Assembly (NCBI GenBank): GCA_010093685.1
Contig: MU006227.1
Span: forward strand, 124,001-188,000
Source: Ophiobolus disseminans
Lineage: Eukaryota > Ascomycota > Dothideomycetes > Pleosporales > Phaeosphaeriaceae
DNA length: 64,000 bases
Direction: 5' to 3'
The notes below the pieces were generated by a model that was not told where the DNA came from, made no database searches, and saw only the letters and a list, made by a program, of their open reading frames with translations. Shown one piece after another: positions 10,656 to 22,524 of this stretch. Position 1 is the stretch's first letter, and the number at the start of each line of letters is the position of its first letter. The translations under genes were made by a program, and so were the position numbers.

Positions 10656-13042
10656 ATGTCCGCGACTTTGACAATAAATCGGTCTGATACCCCTGGCGAT
10701 GATGTAACCTTTCTACACTCGCAACGTTCAGGAGGGGCTGTGCTTCTTCATGAGCTGTGCAGGAATTGCTCCCAGTTCTGCGATGGATGGGCAGTATTGA
10801 ATGGGCTTCAGCGACCAAATGCGAGTCCAGTCTTGTCATGGCCTGTGTCTCGGCTGTGTGGTGTCGGACATTTGGTTGCGAATCAGAACACCTGCCATCT
10901 TTGCAAGATCTTATTTACTTCTCTACAGCGAGCGAACAAATCCCATGTTGGAAGCGAGCCGCAATCACATGTCTACTTGCATCCGCAGCTAAAAGATGAT
11001 GGCGCGGATCAGTACGTGCAAGCTCGAGTGGCAGGAGAAAAGCCACAGGATACGGAGAAAGACGTACCCTTCGCTACTTTTATGCTGAAAACACATGACC
11101 GTAAGCTATTGCATTCTATCATTCCTTTACCCAGAATAACCAACATCTATCTCCAGCTTCGCATATCGGAGGCTTTCACCAACACATCACCGCCCGCAGC
11201 ATTCCCATTCACGCCCAATCCAACCTCAAAAGAGCCAAAACATGGATAAAAACATGTCTCTCATTCCACCCCGAATGCCACGACTTCCACTGCAACACCG
11301 TGCAACAAAATCACCAACGCCCAACCCGCGTCCTTGAACTCACACCCACATCAATTAAACTTCGCTGCAACATGGCAAACAAACACTTCGAGTACCTCGT
11401 CCTGAGCCACATGTGGGGCGATCCAGAAAAGCCGCATCTCAAGCTTGAAGTCGACAACCTCGCTGCCTTTCAGGAAAGCATTTCTTGGTATGAGTTGTCG
11501 TCCGTTTATCGAGAAGCTATACGCGTCACGCTGGAGATGGGGTATAAGTACCTATGGATAGACTCCCTGTGCATCATCCAAAACTCGACGACTGACTGGA
11601 AGTATGAAGCGCGTCTCATGGCTACTGTATATGGTAACGCCGTGTGCAATCTCGCCTTCTTGTTTCCTTCGATGTCTGAGACACCGCTGCGAGACGATCC
11701 GCGCGTGTGGAATCCGTGTCTTTTACGAGAAGCAACGCCCACTGAGCTGGGTGTGTATATCCAACATCCTACATCTCTTCCACGCCATCCCACCAACGAC
11801 AAAGTCTGGCTGGTGCAAAGAGATTGGCCACTCTTCAGTAGGGCGTGGACATTCCAAGAATACCTCCTCGCCCCTCGCACACTTTTACTCGGCCACAAGA
11901 ACCTCATGTTCCAATGCAGCCACCATTTCTACGACGAACTCCTCGGCCCCGTCACCGAAGCCGCAACTATATCCCGTGACGGCACGCCCTACCGCGGCCG
12001 CGCGATGGGCAAGTGGCGCTACTTCCCCGAAAGCCTGACGCAAGATTGGGACCAGGAGATACTCATGAGTTCGCTCACGACGTTGAAGTTTGCAACGGAT
12101 TGGCAAGCATGCGTGACTGAGTATCGGAGCCGCGCGCTGACTAAAGCGAGTGATAGAGTCGTTGCGTTTGCGGGTATTGCGCGCGCGTATACGAATATGG
12201 GCGCTTTGACGTATTTGGCGGGGTGTTGGGCGGAGTATTTTCCCGTTACGGTATTGTGGTATGTTGGTGGGATGGTAGCTTCTGCTTCTGCTGCTGGGAT
12301 TGTAGTGCAAAAGGGGGAAGTTGTTGAAGAAGAAGGAGTGGAAAAGGGTGTTTGTGAAAAGGCCGTACAAAATGCGCCGACGTGGAGTCAATTCTCGATC
12401 CCGATATACACGCGTTACCGGACGAAATTTATGTTCGATGAAGACGAAATGAATTCACGTTTAAGGTTCGAGACTTCTGGAGATCCGCCGCCGGTATTAT
12501 GGCACGATATTCATTGGAGTTATTTGGATTCCTTCCAGTTTCCAGATCAACCTATGGACGAATTCCCGGACGCAGGATTCGCGGACTTTGAGGGCTTGCA
12601 GGTTTCGCTTGTAGTGCCGATGTTATCTGTACGAGTGTCGTGGATCAAGGAGCTTGAGAAAACGTTCGACACTATTCGGTCCGATGGTGTTCTAGATGCG
12701 GATGTCAGCTGGAAGCCGGAATTTATTTACTTCCCTGATGATCCGTTGGCGGGATCCTCGCCGCCGAAAAACAGCGTTCTAGCGCTTGTATCAGAGTTTC
12801 AGCTGTGTCGTGTGCCTGGCATAAACAACGTTGAGCGACGCTTAGCTGGGCTTGTTTTAGTGCGCGGAGAAAGAAGGGGGACGTGGAGAAGGGTTGGGGC
12901 ATGGAAGTTGAAGGTCAAAATCACGGGTATGGAAATTCATGATGGCAATGTGAGGCATGTTGCAGAGAGGTGGAGTGGATACAAGTTGTGGGATGTTGAA
13001 GAGGGCGAAAAGTGGTGGATGGATCGGGTGACGCTGATATAA
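10656..13042 (+). CDS. HET-domain (heterokaryon incompatibility) protein, intact
   Basis: Model: exon 1 10656-11100, intron 11101-11156 (GTAAGC...CTCCAG, 56 nt), exon 2 11157-13042; 776 aa. The intron joins the N-terminal Cys-rich part (LCRNCSQFC near residue 35, NTCHLC near 80) to TWIKTCLSFHPECHDFHC, the usual lead-in of HET proteins, then PTRVLEL. HET motifs follow: YLVLSHMWGDPEK (about 228-240), YLWIDSLCIIQ (about 280-290) and WTFQEYLLAPRTLLLG (about 379-394). HET domains mediate programmed cell death on contact between incompatible strains and resemble TIR domains. The C-terminal half has no motif I recognise. Unlike the HET copy at the left edge, it has no stop or frameshift, so it may work. 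Its allorecognition role is inferred from the family only. Confidence 0.9.
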
Positions 13043-14170
13043 TTCAACAGCTCCAATTTAGACTGGCACTAGACTGTGGAAACGCTTCTCTGAACATCAC
13101 CCGTGGACAGTATTAAGAAGCTACATCAAGCTACCCAAACTTCAAAGAACCTTAGGCATGAGCCAAAACATCTACCAAACTCTCCTCACAAACCCATCAA
13201 CACCACGCTCGCCTACCCATGCACACAAACACTCCGTTCGCCCATTCTACTACTCACCTACCCATGGCCACAAACACCCCATACCAAACCCACGAACACA
13301 ACCGGCCGGCATATACTCCACTAGCCCACCATCGAGACCCACCCAACAATCCTCCGACCGCAGCACATGCAAGCTGACCACGTGTCCGTGCCACCACACC
13401 ACCCACACCACCGCTACCCAAAGCCAATCGACGCAATCGACACACGAGAATAAGTCCCTCACCGCATCCCCCAAGGCAAAGTCTAAACCTGAAACAGCGG
13501 GGCGTGAAACGCTTACGGGGCCGCGAAAACAGCCGCTGACGGCCTGCATCGTCAGCACAGGATAGAAGGAATGCAGTGTAGGGATGATGCCCGTTGCATC
13601 GCGCGTGAGTACATCGTAAGCTAAACTTTGGTGTGTTCGAAACACTGACAACCATAGACGCATGGAGAGAAGACGAGAAGAAAGAGTGATTAAGTATTAC
13701 TCGCACCGAGCGAAAAATCTTACGTATTGTAGTGATGTCAGATCTATGTGTGTCTCTCTCTTCAAGAGAGAGCTGATACCAACGTGTCAAGTTGAGTAAT
13801 GGGGTATAGACGCGCCCAAGTCATCCGTCCCCCCCAAATAGCTATCCGCCGGTGTAGAGTAACGCCAAAAGACAAAGGTGCGCCTCCTGAGATGCTAATA
13901 AGTGATGAACGCCTGTGGTCGTGATGCAGGTTGGTGGCGCACTGCTGGAGTGCTGAAGGTATGCATCTTGGATGTGGTGGGCCGGGCCGGAGTCCGATGT
14001 GGGTATGTCGAGGCTGTGCTCGGGTTGGTTTCAGGTGAAGAGGATCGCAGCGGAGCCTCGTGGTTAGCCGAAGTCTCGAGGCACGGTGCTGAGATGAGGC
14101 ATGCTTCGTTGCATGATGCTTAGTTCAGGATGAGAGAGGATGGCGTAGCAAGACAATGCAGGCAGTGCGC
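13043..14170. other. Intergenic, convergent genes, no supported gene
   Basis: Lies between the 3' ends of the HET gene (+) and the phosducin-like gene (-). 13160-13480 is C/A-rich with many short cac/cca units and gives spurious Thr/Pro/His-rich frames. Nothing recognised. Confidence 0.45.
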
Positions 14171-15104
14171 TCATAGGATTCGTGACCTAAGACTGTTGTC
14201 AGCTGATGTCCTGTTTCACGTTGGAATAGAGAAACTCACCGCCGGAAGCATGTCTCGAGGCTCACTGCGCTGAGCTCAGAGTCGTCGGGGAGCTCGTTCA
14301 GCAGGGGGACGAGCATGTTGAGTTCTTTGCCGCCCTTGTAAGCCAGTACGGCGGGCAGGCCCTCGTCCGTCATCTCGGCATCTGAGTTGTGCAGCTTGAC
14401 GAAGCGTGTGGTGTCGTTGCGCTGTGCTACTTCTCGCATGCACGCCTCGAGCTCTCGAGTGACTTCGGACTGCATCTCGTCAGTAGCTGGACATATCAAA
14501 GGGGGAATGCTGCACATACATCATCGCCAAAAACAAACACAACAACAGTCGTCTCCGGACTCGACTTGTCAATCGCATCGAGATAGCCCTCCGCATCCAC
14601 AAGCGGGAACCCCCCATAAATCCTCCTACTCGGGCTATTCGTCCTTGACCTGATGCGCTGCCCCACATTCTGCAGCTCCCGCAGCCTCGCCGCCCTCCAC
14701 TCCTTCATAAAGCCCTCGTCCTCCTCTTCGCTGCTGGCATCCTTGTCCGCCCAATGCCTGTCTGAGTTCGCCTGGAAATTCTCTGCATTGCTCTTCTTCC
14801 ACGTGAACCGTCTCGCCTGCTTGCGCGCCTGCTCAAAGGCCTGTGCATCGGCGATGACGCCCTTGGGGCCCGTGTTGGCTTCCGACCGAATGTGGCTCGG
14901 CATATAATAATTGGAGCGCATGTCGGCGGGGAGGTCGAGCTCGTCGTCTGTGTCAATCTTCTCGAGGTAGTCGTCGGCTGCCGAGGGGGATTCAGGCTCC
15001 GAAAGGTCCGAGTCGTGGTCGTGTCTGTCTTCTGGGTGTCGAGATTCTCGGCCCTTGTCGCGCATAAGCTCGTTGAATTCGTCTTGGGCGGCAGTGGTAG
15101 TCAT
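14171..15104 (-). CDS. phnA: Phosducin-like protein (G-beta-gamma chaperone, PhnA/BDM-1 type)
   Basis: Model on the minus strand: exon 1 15104-14520, intron 14519-14470 (GTATGT...ATGCAG, 50 nt, CTGAC branch), exon 2 14469-14240, intron 14239-14187 (GTGAGT...CTTAG, 53 nt), exon 3 14186-14171 (last five codons, ending SRIL); 276 aa. I took the ATG at 15104; the frame is open further up, but without an ATG. Acidic N-terminus, then ANTGPKGVIADAQAFEQARK, a phrase shared by fungal phosducin-like proteins, then a thioredoxin-like domain (TTVVVFVFGDD...TRFVKLHNSDAEM). Family members bind G-beta and help fold the G-beta-gamma dimer; in Aspergillus and Cryphonectria they affect growth, sporulation and virulence. 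A mariner element is inserted about 230 bp upstream. The G-beta gene is the next gene on this strand. Confidence 0.87.
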
Positions 15105-15334
15105 ATCGAAAAAGAATGTGTGTCCGGGGGGCACACGGTGGTATTTGTACGGAAGGCGGCGGCGGTCAGGTTGTGTGAAGGAGCGTGGCAGCGTCTGGGA
15201 TGGCTAGGGAGCGGTTCGATGACAGGGCTTGGCGCGGCAGGGACGGGGGTCTATTTTGGAAAAGCAGCGGCGTTTCAGGGCGCACGATTGGATTACCCAC
15301 GTTGGGGAATGCCTGACAGCGTCGGCTCCTTTTA

Positions 15335-15384
15335 CTGTGGTATCAGGCAAAAGTTTTGTAGGTGGGTCCTCGGAGACAGGGGGT
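15335..15384 (+). repeat. Left terminal inverted repeat of mariner element
   Basis: 50 bp, identical to the reverse complement of 16613-16662. Preceded by the TA target duplication. Confidence 0.95.
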
Positions 15385-15512
15385 CGAGGGGCAGTGCGAG
15401 AACTCCCTAAAGACCAATTTACATCAAAAACCCTGTATTTTTGTATGGAAATTAATGCGCCTCTGCCGCGTCTGTTGTCGCGCTACCTCATCTCTCATCC
15501 ATCCTGTCTATC

Positions 15513-16562
15513 ATGAGTCCTCCGTCAACGCCACGTCACACGCCGCATCTCTCTCGCGATCAACGTCTCCAAGTGCAGACTCTGTCTCTTGCTGGTCATG
15601 ATCATCAGTATATTGCAGACTTGCTAAAGGTCTCTGTGAGGCAGGTTGGCTATGCTATCCATGCCGAACGCGTGACGCCCAAGAAGCGTACAGGTCGCCC
15701 ACGTCAGCTCACGAACGATCAGATTGACGAGCTCGTAATGTACGTTACGAGCTCGCGAGCCTCGCGCCAAATGAGCTTCGCCCGCCTTGCTGAAGGCCCC
15801 TTCTCACACTGGAACGTCGGCGAATACATTATCCGCAACGCGCTGCGAAGCCGAGGGTATGTGCGACGTATAGCTCGTGCTAAGCCCCCTCTTTCTGAGG
15901 CAAATCGACAGATACGGCTCGCGTGGGCGGAGGCTCACGTTAATTGGACACAAGAAGAATGGTGGACAATACTCTGGAGTGATGAGACGTGGGTCACAGG
16001 AGGGAGACACAGGAGAGTCTGGGTAACAAGAAGACCTGGAGAGGAGCTTGACGATACCTGCATCGTAGACAAGATACGGAAGAAGCGCGGGTGGATGTTC
16101 TGGGGCTGCTTCTCTGGCATAACAAAGGGTCCATCTCTGTTCTGGGAGAAGGAGTGGAAGTCTATTAATAAGGAGAGTTATTGTGAGAGGATAATCCCTC
16201 TCGTACACGGCTGGCTACGCCTGAATCCATCTCTGAAATTCATGCAGGATGGAGCTCCTGGGCACTCAGCAGCCTATACTCTTGAGGAGCTGGAGGAGAG
16301 GGGAATCTGCCCAATCTTCTGGCCAGCATTCTCACCAGATCTTAATCCTATTGAGGCTGTGTGGAACAGGATGAAGGACTATATAGAGAGCCACTACCCA
16401 GATCTGTCAAGTGGCAAGCAGCGTTCATACAAGCAGCTTCGTGAGATTGTGAAGGAGGCCTGGGATCAGATCTCTCCTGACACGCTGAAGGAACTGATAG
16501 ATAGCATGAAGGATCGATGCCAGGCTGTAATTGATGCCAAGGGCGGTCACACAAAGTATTGA
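15513..16562 (+). CDS. Tc1/mariner transposase (DD34E)
   Basis: 349 aa, single exon, intact. The N-terminal helix-turn-helix region includes HQYIADLLKVSVRQVGYAIH (residues 31-50) and a GRPR minor-groove motif at 61-64. The catalytic triad is visible: D157 in LWSDETW, D246 in MQDGAPGHSA, E281 in SPDLNPIEAVWNRMK, with 34 residues between the last two. The protein cuts and pastes its own element at TA sites. Its C-terminus (CQAVIDAKGGHTKY) resembles that of the decayed transposase at 30.3-31.4 kb, so they belong to related but different lineages. No RIP-type stops are present. Confidence 0.95.
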   Translation: MSPPSTPRHTPHLSRDQRLQVQTLSLAGHDHQYIADLLKVSVRQVGYAIHAERVTPKKRTGRPRQLTNDQIDELVMYVTSSRASRQMSFARLAEGPFSHWNVGEYIIRNALRSRGYVRRIARAKPPLSEANRQIRLAWAEAHVNWTQEEWWTILWSDETWVTGGRHRRVWVTRRPGEELDDTCIVDKIRKKRGWMFWGCFSGITKGPSLFWEKEWKSINKESYCERIIPLVHGWLRLNPSLKFMQDGAPGHSAAYTLEELEERGICPIFWPAFSPDLNPIEAVWNRMKDYIESHYPDLSSGKQRSYKQLREIVKEAWDQISPDTLKELIDSMKDRCQAVIDAKGGHTKY

Positions 16563-16612
16563 GTTTTGTACGTAAAATTGGACTGAATTAGGCTTAGACC
16601 ATACTTGAGCAT

Positions 16613-16662
16613 ACCCCCTGTCTCCGAGGACCCACCTACAAAACTTTTGCCTGATACCACAG
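16613..16662 (-). repeat. Right terminal inverted repeat of mariner element
   Basis: 50 bp, perfect inverted copy of 15335-15384. Followed by TA. Confidence 0.95.
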
Positions 16663-16664
16663 TA

Positions 16665-18521
16665 CTCACCGTCCTGCGCCGGGCTCGTTCATGCAGGGTC
16701 GCTCCATGTCTGCCTGTCTGCTTAGGGCTGAGGTGAGGCGCGTCACCCTGCGATCGCCGAGATTGGCGAACGAGCGTCGTCGACTGCTGAAACGCACCCT
16801 CGAGCGAAACAACAGCTGGCCGGATGGGGCCTTGCGGGCGGCGTCATCGATGGCTGCTGAAACGCCGTCTGCTACGCGCTGTCGGCTTCACCTCGAGGCG
16901 TGTCACATCATCATCTTGCCAGCGGCGGGACCGCCGCCCGGGGTCATCTGCTCATGCTCTGTTCCGCCGTGCTGGGCACCCATTGTTCATGCATTGTGTT
17001 ACGTTGGGACTGACGGTAGCCTGACATTAGACGCCTGGACAGCACCACCGTATCAAAGCGTCGGTGACAACGCAGGAGGTTTCTTCCTTCGAACACGACG
17101 ACACGAGTCTCTAACCAGGCCGATCCCTGTGCTTCCATTTCTTTTCCAGAAGAATGCATGCTGTCTCCTGAATCGGCCTGAGCGTCTTCCCAAACGAGAC
17201 CAACAGCGTCCTGCGTCCAATGGGTGACTAAATTTGGCATTGGATTCTGGCACGGTCTTATGAGAGGACGTTATGCCACGTGCCTCGTAAATGCTTCTGA
17301 CCTTGATGTTGTCTTCGAAGCGGTGAGTTTGGCCATGTGCAGGCCCCATGTTGGAACGTTGTCCTTGCGGCGAGTCGCGGTATGACTTTGCCGTAAGCTT
17401 CGAGTGCCCTCGTATGGCACCCAAGAAGTCGGCACGCCATCCCACTCCCAAGGTTGATCAGCAACGGTCGATTGCCTATCGCAATCACGGCACCAAGATA
17501 CACTCCGGCTCAAGCAATTCAAGGGGTACCTATTTAACCTGTCCATAACAGCGTCACCCTCCAACATATACCTGTCACAAGATACGCGAGCCACTGTCAT
17601 CCCTGAGATTCTATATGTGCAACCCATATAGGACGACTGTGCGTTACAACACATTTTCCGCAGCAGCCGCCAGAAATCATTGCATAAGGATCGCCCTCTT
17701 TTCTGGAAGGCGCGTGGAAGGTTGCTCCTTCCGAGAGCACGGGTGGTCCGAGCTGCACTGGATAATAGTGGCCATCACAGGGCGATCGAAAGGAGTCACA
17801 CAGGCTCGGAGATTGCATGTACACAGACGCATTGAGTAGCTACTAGAGGATGAAGATGGAAAAGGAAATCTGCTTGACTAACTACCACTTCGCTCTAGCA
17901 CCCAACGTCTTCACACGAATCCCAGAAATCATACATGAACACTTCCTACACTAAACCTCCACCATAAATACGAAAACATACACAGGGCTGTCATGCGCGA
18001 TCGTCTTTGCACGGGACGCTCGGTTGCTTTTAGTAACCACTTGGTAAAAAGTAAGGGATGTTGGAACGGCCAAGGTCATCCGCCTCTTCCAAGTAAAGAG
18101 GATGATTTGATGGGTCTCGAGACGATTTGATAGAACAGGCACTGGGACGTGCAGTGTACGCAGAAACAACCGACCCGGAACACTAACACTGGAAAACGGC
18201 AAAAGGCTCGCGGTGTCGCACAAGAAGAGAAGTAGCACAGTGGTATGTAAGGAAACGAACTTGAGCAATAGTCCCGGGCGCCTTATCCACCGAAGGATGC
18301 AATTAATCCGCATCGGGTCCCAAAATTTGGTGTATTATGCTGGTGCAAGGTCGCCGTGTACGGAGCTCTCCTGGTGGCGAAAAGTATGCAGATGGTGGGT
18401 ATGTTAAAATGGACGAGCTTGGGAGAGATGATGTGGTGGTGATGGAAACCAAGAATTAGGGAGGTGCACACGGTCGTTTTCGCATCGTCACATGGCGTCG
18501 CATGTCGACACAGTTGTGTTC
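16665..18521. other. Intergenic, 1.9 kb, no supported gene
   Basis: Several short frames on both strands, none with recognisable features or convincing splice partners. Its left end is the former upstream region of the phosducin-like gene, displaced by the transposon. Its right end should hold the G-beta 3' UTR. Confidence 0.45.
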
Positions 18522-19810
18522 TTATGCCCAGATGCGGAGCTGTTCAAGTCAGCTATGTGTGAGGGAGTGTAGCTGGCTTGTAAGACTTACCATCGAGTCC
18601 CAGGAACCCGTGCAGAGACTGAGTGCGTCATTACTTACGCCGAGACAGCTGACTCGGTTGTCGTGTCCTTGCAATGTGCCAACGCGTTCACCGCGAAGAA
18701 CATCCCATACCTAGATTTGTCAGCTTGTGGTTCAACCATCATCAGCCTCGTCGCATACCTTGCACTCGAAGTCGTCGTAACCAGCAAACAGCAGGCGGCC
18801 AGAGACGGAGAAGGCGACGGATGTAATACCGCAGACGGGCTCGGGGATCTGTGCAGACGAAATGTTAGTAATCGGAAAAGCAAGCACAATACAAGGCTGA
18901 AGCGGGGACGTACCTGATACGAAGCGAGCTCGCGATCGGCGCGGATGTCAAACAGACGGCACGATGCGTCATCTGAACCAGTACCGAACGCATTTCCGTT
19001 GGGGAAGAACTGGATGGCGTTGATGTCTGAGTCGTGGGCAGCGAACGTCTGCACACACTTCTGCTGGCGGATGTCCCACAGCTTAGCAAAGGCATCACAT
19101 GCGCCAGACACAAACTGGTTGTGGTCAAGGGGGTTGATGCTCAAGCTCATCACGTCTCCGAGATGATCGGCGAACTCGTGCACCTTGGAGCCGGTTTCGA
19201 GGTCCCATAGCACGCAGGTCATGTCGCCAGAGGAGGTGAGGATGCGCTTGTCGCTGATAAACCTGCAGCAACTGAGGTACCCCGAGTGGCCGGACAGCTC
19301 GCGGGCGACGCGTGTCGGGCCTTCCCGCGCTGACAGATTGTAAATTGAGCAGATGTTATCAAGACCACCGCATGCGACGTAGTTGCCCGAGGGCGAGTAT
19401 GCGCAGGTCATGACCCATGATGATCGCAGGGGAATGGCGTGCACCTTATTTGTTGTGTATGCGTCCCAGATGATGAGCTTTCCGTCTTGCGACGCCGAGA
19501 CGAGATGTCTGCGGTCGGTGGACCAGTGCATGGCGTAGATTTTCGCGAGATGGCCCTTCAGGGTCCGCTTCGTCTTCATGGTCAGGCGCGGCAGGGCCTC
19601 GACACGGTCCCGGGCAACATCGCGAACTGCGCACATGTGTTAGCATCCAGTACATGGGAGGCGCAGTGCGCTGCAAGGCTGGGACTCGGACGTACGGGTT
19701 GTGTCAGCAAGCTCGTCCTTCTTCCTTTTTATCCTGTCCTTGAGTGCCTCGGCATCGCGACGTGCGATCTGGATCTTCTGCTGGATAGATTCTTGGTTCA
19801 TATCGGCCAT
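18522..19810 (-). CDS. sfaD: Heterotrimeric G-protein beta subunit (WD40)
   Basis: Model on the minus strand with five exons: 19810-19696, 19626-18914, 18848-18759, 18710-18591, 18539-18522; introns 69, 65, 48 and 51 nt. Spliced length 351 aa, as in other fungal G-beta proteins. The N-terminus (MADMNQESIQQKIQIARRDA) forms the coiled coil that binds G-gamma. Seven WD40 blades follow, with clear phrases HLAKIYAMHWSTDRRHLVSA, CGGLDNICSIYNL, VLWDLETG, KLWDIRQQKC, AGYDDFECK and the last WDSMLRIWA before TAA. It works with G-alpha and G-gamma at the plasma membrane to control growth, conidiation, mating and virulence. The symbol is the Aspergillus name (CGB1 in Cochliobolus). The final exon codes for only five residues. 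Head-to-head with the deaminase gene; same strand as its likely chaperone gene at 14.2-15.1 kb. Confidence 0.95.
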
Positions 19811-20477
19811 GCTACACGGTTACTGCCAGGCTTTGGATGAAATAGGGTCGCAAAGGGCGCGAGGCGGCGAGGCAAGCGATCCAGGGGCCTGCAGGGAGCG
19901 CGGCAGCCCGGGCACCGAGAGAGGCTAGGGCAGGCGAATGGGCGGGCGGGCAATGGCAACAGAGGCGCGCAGGGCAGACGCAATTGCTTGCGCAGAGTGA
20001 GCGACGGCGACAACGGACGGCGGTCGTGGGGGCTTGCAGATGGGAACGTTGCAGCGGAGTGCTGGAGAGAGAGAGGTACGAGAGCGGCCCGGGGTGAGCT
20101 TGGCTAGCCGAGAACCACCAGCTGGACGTGGTCAAAGGGCGTTCCTGTCTGCCGGATACCAACAATGGGGAGCAAACGCGGTACTGCGGGGTGCTGGCGT
20201 GAGTCTGGCGGCGGCTAAGAGGGCGTCCTGCAGTGTGCTGTGCTGCTGCGTGGTGCAGGTGAAGGGAAGGCGTGCTGCTGGCCTCCTGCACGCAAACTGA
20301 CGAAGAAGGCGCGCGATGCAATCTCCTGGGGCGCACCTCCTCTTTGGGGGGGACTCGCCGCTCATTCGTCCGCTCTCGGGCGCGCTAGCCTGAAGCGTCT
20401 CACCACCAGCACGGACCCGAGCCTACCGTTCTTCCATCGCATTTCGAGAACCGTCAAGAGCGCCACCAATACAGGCC
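19811..20477. promoter_or_regulatory. Divergent promoter region (G-beta / adenosine deaminase-like)
   Basis: 667 bp between two divergent start codons, so it must hold both 5' UTRs and promoters. It is GC-rich. I see no clear TATA box. Confidence 0.6.
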
Positions 20478-21876
20478 ATGTCGAATACCGCCCAGCCCGT
20501 TGACGTCGTCTTTACCAAGGGATTGCCCAAAATCGAGGTACCTGATTTCAAAGTAAACGCATAGGCTGCCGTTCGGAGCGTGCTAATTCACCCGACTCAG
20601 CTCCATGCGCATCTGACGGGAAGCATTAGCCGAGAATGTCTGCACGACATCTGGGAGACGAGGAAGGCCCGAGATCCTGCAATCGACCTGGAAGATCCTC
20701 TCGTTGCCATTCCTACCGGGAAGGTCGACTACGACATCAAAACGTAGGCTATGATTCTTCAAGCATTAACGTCGTGTGGTTCTTGCGAACTACTTCTCAG
20801 TGATGTAACACGTTTTAAAACAGATTGACAGTTTCACTGACGCCGCCCCAAGTACTCTGGAGCTTGCCCAGCGCATCGGTGTATATCATGTGTATCAATG
20901 GCGATCAGCTGATGTGTACTTAGGTTCTTTCCACTGTTCTCGTCGTACATCTACAAGCTCTGCAACAACCTACCTAGCATCCAGTATGTCCGACTAGGAG
21001 ACCGTCGCTACCAATTCACTGAGGAAGTTCAGATACTCAACCAAAGCAGTCTTGCAGGACTTCCAGGCAGATGGAGTTGTCTACCTCGAACTTCGAACCA
21101 CTCCTAGGGCAATGCCTGGCGCCAATCTGACCAAGGATGACTACGTCTCGACTATCTTGGACATACTCAAGTCGCATAATGAACAGACCTCAAACACCAT
21201 GCGGGCCTTTCTGATTCTGTCCATCGACCGCCGCAACACAGTCATTGAGGCCCAAGAAGTCGTCGATCTCGCTATCAAGTATCAGTCCGCAGGCGTGGTA
21301 GGCGTCGACTTATGCGGCGATCCAGCAAAAGGCGACGTGCGTATTTTTGCAGATGTATTTGCACGAGCGAAAGTAGAGGGCCTCAAGATCACACTACACT
21401 TTGCGGAGACAGAACTCTCGGCTTCTGATATGGAGCTTTCGACGCTACTATCGTGGAAACCGGATCGACTTGGTCATGTCATCCACGTGAAAGAAGAATT
21501 CCAAAGGATCATTAAGAAGGAGAACATTGGCGTGGAGCTGTGCCTGAGCTGTAATGTGCATGCCAAGATGATTACCGGGACGTACTCGGATCATCACTTT
21601 GGCATGTGGCGACACGGCGGTGTGCCAGTGGCTCTAAGCGTTTGTTCATCCCCACCTCAATTCTTGCTCATATACTAACAGTTGCAGACTGATGATGTTG
21701 GCGTCTTCTGCAGTCCGATATCCCAGGAATACTTTCTCGCAGCGCAGCACTTCTCGCTGGGCCGTGACGACATCAAGGCGCTTTGTGAGGGAGCCGTAGA
21801 GTCGATTTTCGGTGGGCTAAACGAGAAAGCACGACTCGGAAAATTGTATGCCAAATGGAGTGGTTGGAGTTCCTGA
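20478..21876 (+). CDS. Adenosine deaminase-like protein (ADAL / N6-methyl-AMP deaminase type)
   Basis: Model with five exons: 20478-20537, 20601-20743, 20924-20983, 21033-21639, 21688-21876; 352 aa. Introns are 63, 180, 49 and 48 nt; the second is unusually long for this window. Metal-dependent amidohydrolase fold: first zinc motif LHAHLTGS at residues 21-28, HFAETE at about 210-215, DRLGHVIHV at about 233-241, the Cys/Asn segment ELCLSCNVHAK, and the catalytic Asp pair TDDVGVF at 291-297. These match the ADAL subfamily, which deaminates N6-modified adenine nucleotides or adenosine in purine salvage; exact substrate cannot be told here. No signal peptide, so cytosolic. Exon joins restore the expected TFFPLFSSYIYKL and SIQYSTKAVLQDF. 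Confidence 0.88.
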
Positions 21877-22524
21877 GATCAGGCCGCGTACGTCATTCTC
21901 TGTGTGAGCAAATACATGAAGCCACGTCGTCCATTAGTACGTGGATCTCAAGATGATGCGAAGATGGACACTCTGCGACGTGATTTTCATACTGGTATGC
22001 GCAAACACGGTGAGTTGGCTAGCCCTACTTTGTACTGGTCATGATAATCCTACGCACATAGCCAGGTCCTCAGAGCTGCGTTCTTTCCTCTTCCTCACTA
22101 CTAAGCGCAGCAGTCAACTCTTGTGGTGTCTCATTTTGCGCGATGTCTCATCAAGACAATGTGCGAATTCTTGCTTCTTTCTTTTCCTGCGCGGACCAAA
22201 CCGATTCCCGCTTCTCGGCTTTGTTCGCTCACTAACAAAGACTCCGTCCTACATTGCATCCTCCTTTCACACAATACGTCAAAGAGCACTGGAGATGAAA
22301 GTTGCAATGGGTGTCGCACGGTGAAGGATCACACTCTTGTCTGTTTTTAATCTCGTCTAGTAGCCATCGGTTACACCTTCAAGCAATTGGACAACAGTGT
22401 TCATACCGTATGCGACCGAATTCGTTCTTGCCACTCGAAGTTTTGTGATTTTTTATTCACCTCTTTACACCACCTTTCATTTGAATACATCAGACTCCGT
22501 TCATCTTACCATCTCTAGCCTATC
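21877..22524. other. Intergenic
   Basis: 3' flank of the deaminase gene and the upstream region of copy A of the secreted family. No gene recognised. Confidence 0.4.

Larger units (their letters stand above)
15335..16662 (+). mobile_element. Intact Tc1/mariner-type DNA transposon, 1328 bp
   Basis: Bounded by perfect 50-bp terminal inverted repeats beginning CTGTGGTATCAGGCAAAAGT and flanked by TA duplications at 15333-15334 and 16663-16664, the hallmark of this superfamily. It contains one full-length transposase ORF without stops. Identical terminal repeats plus an open transposase suggest recent insertion. It separates the phosducin-like start codon (15104) from its original upstream DNA. 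Confidence 0.95.
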
